In this document: positions 61,426 through 64,000 of the stretch, piece after piece
Layout: each line of letters opens with the position of its first letter
Numbering within the stretch: the stretch's first letter is position 1
Source: Ramlibacter ginsenosidimutans
GTDB lineage: Bacteria > Pseudomonadota > Gammaproteobacteria > Burkholderiales > Burkholderiaceae_C
Direction of reading: 5' to 3'
Length of the DNA stretch: 64,000 bases
NCBI RefSeq assembly: GCF_016654015.1
Contig: NZ_JAEPWM010000001.1
Location: 372,001 to 436,000 of the forward strand
Position numbers and translations under genes: made by a program
Notes under the pieces: generated by a model
Databases searched by the model: none
The model's input: the letters and a program-made list of their open reading frames with translations, nothing else
Told to the model about the DNA's origin: nothing

Positions 61426-62898
61426 ATGCACATCGGAGAACAAGAATGGCGTCAGTTGCGGGCCCTGCCCGGCGCCGCCGACGCGAGCGCAGGCAGCGCT
61501 GATTTCCACAAGGACCTGTACCACCGGCTGGCGGACCGCGAGCCCGACGAGGGCGCCCGGCGCGAAGCCGCCGATTTCCTGCGCGCCAAGCTGATGGAAC
61601 TGCAATCCGAGCCCGCGCATCTCCCGGCATCGCCCTCTGACCTGCTGGCCTGGATGGAGGAGAACACCCGCAACGTGCACGCGCGCTATGCGGCCTACCT
61701 GCAGGATCGCAAGGCCGGCGCTCCGCGCCGCTACTTCAGCAATCGCGCGCATGCGCTGTACGTGCTGCGCGGCGTCGCACCGACCAAGCTGGTCGACGGC
61801 GCATGGCTCTACGGCTTGCTGCCGCACTGGCGCAACCCCCGCCTCGCGGACCTGGTGCGCACCTACGTCGAGGAACTCGGCGAGGGCGCGGTCGACAAGA
61901 ACCACGTCGTCCTCTATCGCAAGCTGCTGGCCTCCCATGCGCTGGATCCGCTCGACGACCTGGACGATGCGCTGTACGAACAGGGCCTGATCCAGCTCGC
62001 GCTGGCGTGGAATGCGCAGGCCTTCCTGCCGGAGGTGGTCGGCTTCAACCTCGGGTACGAGCAGTTGCCGCTGCACCTGTTGATCACGTCGTACGAGCTC
62101 AATGAGCTGGGGCTGGATCCCTACTACTTCACCCTGCATGTGACGGTGGACAACGCGGACACCGGCCATGCCCGCCGCGCGTGCCAGGCGGTGATGGACA
62201 TGCTCCCGCGCCTGGACGATGGCGGCGCGTTCTGGCAGCGCGTGCACGCGGGGGCGAAACTCGCGAGCGCAGGACTGGGGACCAGCGACGTCATCAAAGG
62301 CTTCGACATCGGGCGCGAGGCGCTGCGCATCCTCGCGCGCAAGGCGACCACGGGCCAGGGCGCGCATTCGGAGTATTGCCGGATCGCCGGCCGCGGCATC
62401 AATGACTGGCTGGCTGCGCCGGAACAGATGCCCGGTTTTGTCACCGCGCTGGAGCAAGCCGGCTGGATCCGCTTCGGCGAGCCGGCGGAGGCGAGCCGCT
62501 TCTGGCGCCTGCTGCAAGGCGAGCGCGCCGAGATGTTCGGTGTGTCCTCCACTTACGAACTGCAGGTGCTGCACGACTGGATGCGCGGCGCCGCCAGCGC
62601 CGACGGCCGCCCGTTCACCGAAGCCGCGCCGACCGGCGGGACGCCGAAGCGCCGGGCCACGTTCCGGGCCGGCGTGCGCGGCCGCGGAGTGCCGGCGGAG
62701 GCGGCCGGCGACCCGTTGGACCCCGACCTCACCTTGCTGCGGGAGCAGATGCGCACGGCGGACGATGGCACGCGCACCGCCCTGTTGCTGCGCGCGATGT
62801 CGCCCGCGCAGCACTGGACGCCGGCAGGACTGGAAGCGACGCGGGTCTTCTGGGGCGAGCTGACGTCCCTGCCGGCACGCGTCCCGTGCGCGGCGTGA
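61426..62898 (+). CDS. Iron-containing redox enzyme family protein (haem oxygenase-like diiron fold)
   Basis: A roughly 490-residue helical protein. GFNLGYEQLPLHLLITSYELNELGLDPYYF and HVTVDNADTGHARRA match the haem-oxygenase-like dimetal oxidase family (iron-containing redox enzyme). ATG 61390 is an alternative start giving 502 aa. Related enzymes desaturate, cleave or oxygenate small substrates. Not in an obvious operon; 85 bp follow the methyltransferase. Confidence 0.8.
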   Translation: MHIGEQEWRQLRALPGAADASAGSADFHKDLYHRLADREPDEGARREAADFLRAKLMELQSEPAHLPASPSDLLAWMEENTRNVHARYAAYLQDRKAGAPRRYFSNRAHALYVLRGVAPTKLVDGAWLYGLLPHWRNPRLADLVRTYVEELGEGAVDKNHVVLYRKLLASHALDPLDDLDDALYEQGLIQLALAWNAQAFLPEVVGFNLGYEQLPLHLLITSYELNELGLDPYYFTLHVTVDNADTGHARRACQAVMDMLPRLDDGGAFWQRVHAGAKLASAGLGTSDVIKGFDIGREALRILARKATTGQGAHSEYCRIAGRGINDWLAAPEQMPGFVTALEQAGWIRFGEPAEASRFWRLLQGERAEMFGVSSTYELQVLHDWMRGAASADGRPFTEAAPTGGTPKRRATFRAGVRGRGVPAEAAGDPLDPDLTLLREQMRTADDGTRTALLLRAMSPAQHWTPAGLEATRVFWGELTSLPARVPCAA

Positions 62899-62914
62899 CG
62901 CGCGCGATCGTCGC

Positions 62915-63969
<1,055 letters not shown>

Positions 63970-63973
<4 letters not shown>

Positions 63974-64000
63974 CGGGCGAGTGCCTTCAACGCCAGCTTG
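63970..64000 (-). CDS. ruvA: RuvA, C-terminal end (partial)
   Basis: Only the last nine codons fit in the window: KLALKALAR then TGA, whose stop overlaps the ruvB start (ATGA). The context and the Leu/Ala-rich helix end fit the C-terminus of RuvA, but the piece is short. Confidence 0.55.

Noticed and set aside
61408..62814. Long minus-strand frame opposite the haem oxygenase-like gene
   Set aside because: Antisense shadow with Arg/Gln/His-rich content; the plus strand carries the conserved family motifs.

Overview
The window is high-GC DNA with tightly packed operons and gene families typical of Burkholderiales. These include lone Bug/TctC-type binding proteins, DUF2917, glmS and glmU on either side of an Lrp-type regulator, and LivHMGF-type uptake of aromatic acids. 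A Comamonadaceae member (Ramlibacter/Variovorax-like) fits best, but this is judged from gene content, not from a marker gene.

Region 1 (1-17.2 kb) is catabolic. The left edge holds the start of a TRAP-type binding protein, an enolase-superfamily enzyme and a divergent FadR-type regulator; this looks like a sugar-acid module. A mandelate/aromatic nitrile block follows: LysR regulator, benzoylformate decarboxylase, aldehyde dehydrogenase, Bug-type binding protein, aromatic-acid MFS permease, mandelate dehydrogenase, AraC regulator, five-gene ABC importer and an arylacetonitrilase. Together they would run mandelonitrile -> mandelate -> benzoylformate -> benzaldehyde -> benzoate.

Region 2 (17.2-18.56 kb) is a scar: hairpin-rich non-coding DNA, a truncated tniQ, and a Tn7-like transposon end. 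The end has three 20-bp-phased TnsB-like sites and a terminal TGT, and lies 23 bp beyond the glmS stop codon, where Tn7 inserts. Region 1 may therefore be cargo of a decayed Tn7-like island at attTn7; the other end was not found in the window.

Region 3 (18.56-36 kb) is mostly housekeeping: glmS, Lrp, glmU, DUF6279 lipoprotein, MFS, a metallo-beta-lactamase-fold protein with lost metal ligands, DUF2917, LysR, 5-formyl-THF cyclo-ligase, lytic transglycosylase, GST, cca, ROK kinase, DUF2905, MidA-type methyltransferase, pteridine-reductase-like SDR and folB.

Region 4 (36-48.4 kb) is a 13-gene minus-strand aromatic operon under a divergent GntR regulator. It encodes a LivKHMGF importer, a RidA protein, three consecutive RraA/CHA-aldolase-family proteins, a PDR/VanB reductase, a LigJ-like amidohydrolase, a LigB/DesZ-like extradiol dioxygenase and a Rieske oxygenase. 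This suggests a gallate-like ring cleavage route.

Region 5 (48.4-64 kb) contains two MFS/lipoprotein genes and then a compact four-gene candidate RiPP operon (50.2-55.0 kb): ATP-grasp enzyme, a fused RRE-SagB-YcaO protein, a 65-residue candidate precursor and a radical SAM/SPASM enzyme. This combination is the best candidate here for an undescribed system. After it come ttcA, a DUF4136-like lipoprotein, a histidine phosphatase, a DSD1/D-threonine aldolase-family enzyme, a sterol-desaturase/YhhN fusion, a class I methyltransferase, a haem-oxygenase-like diiron protein, ruvB and the tail of ruvA.
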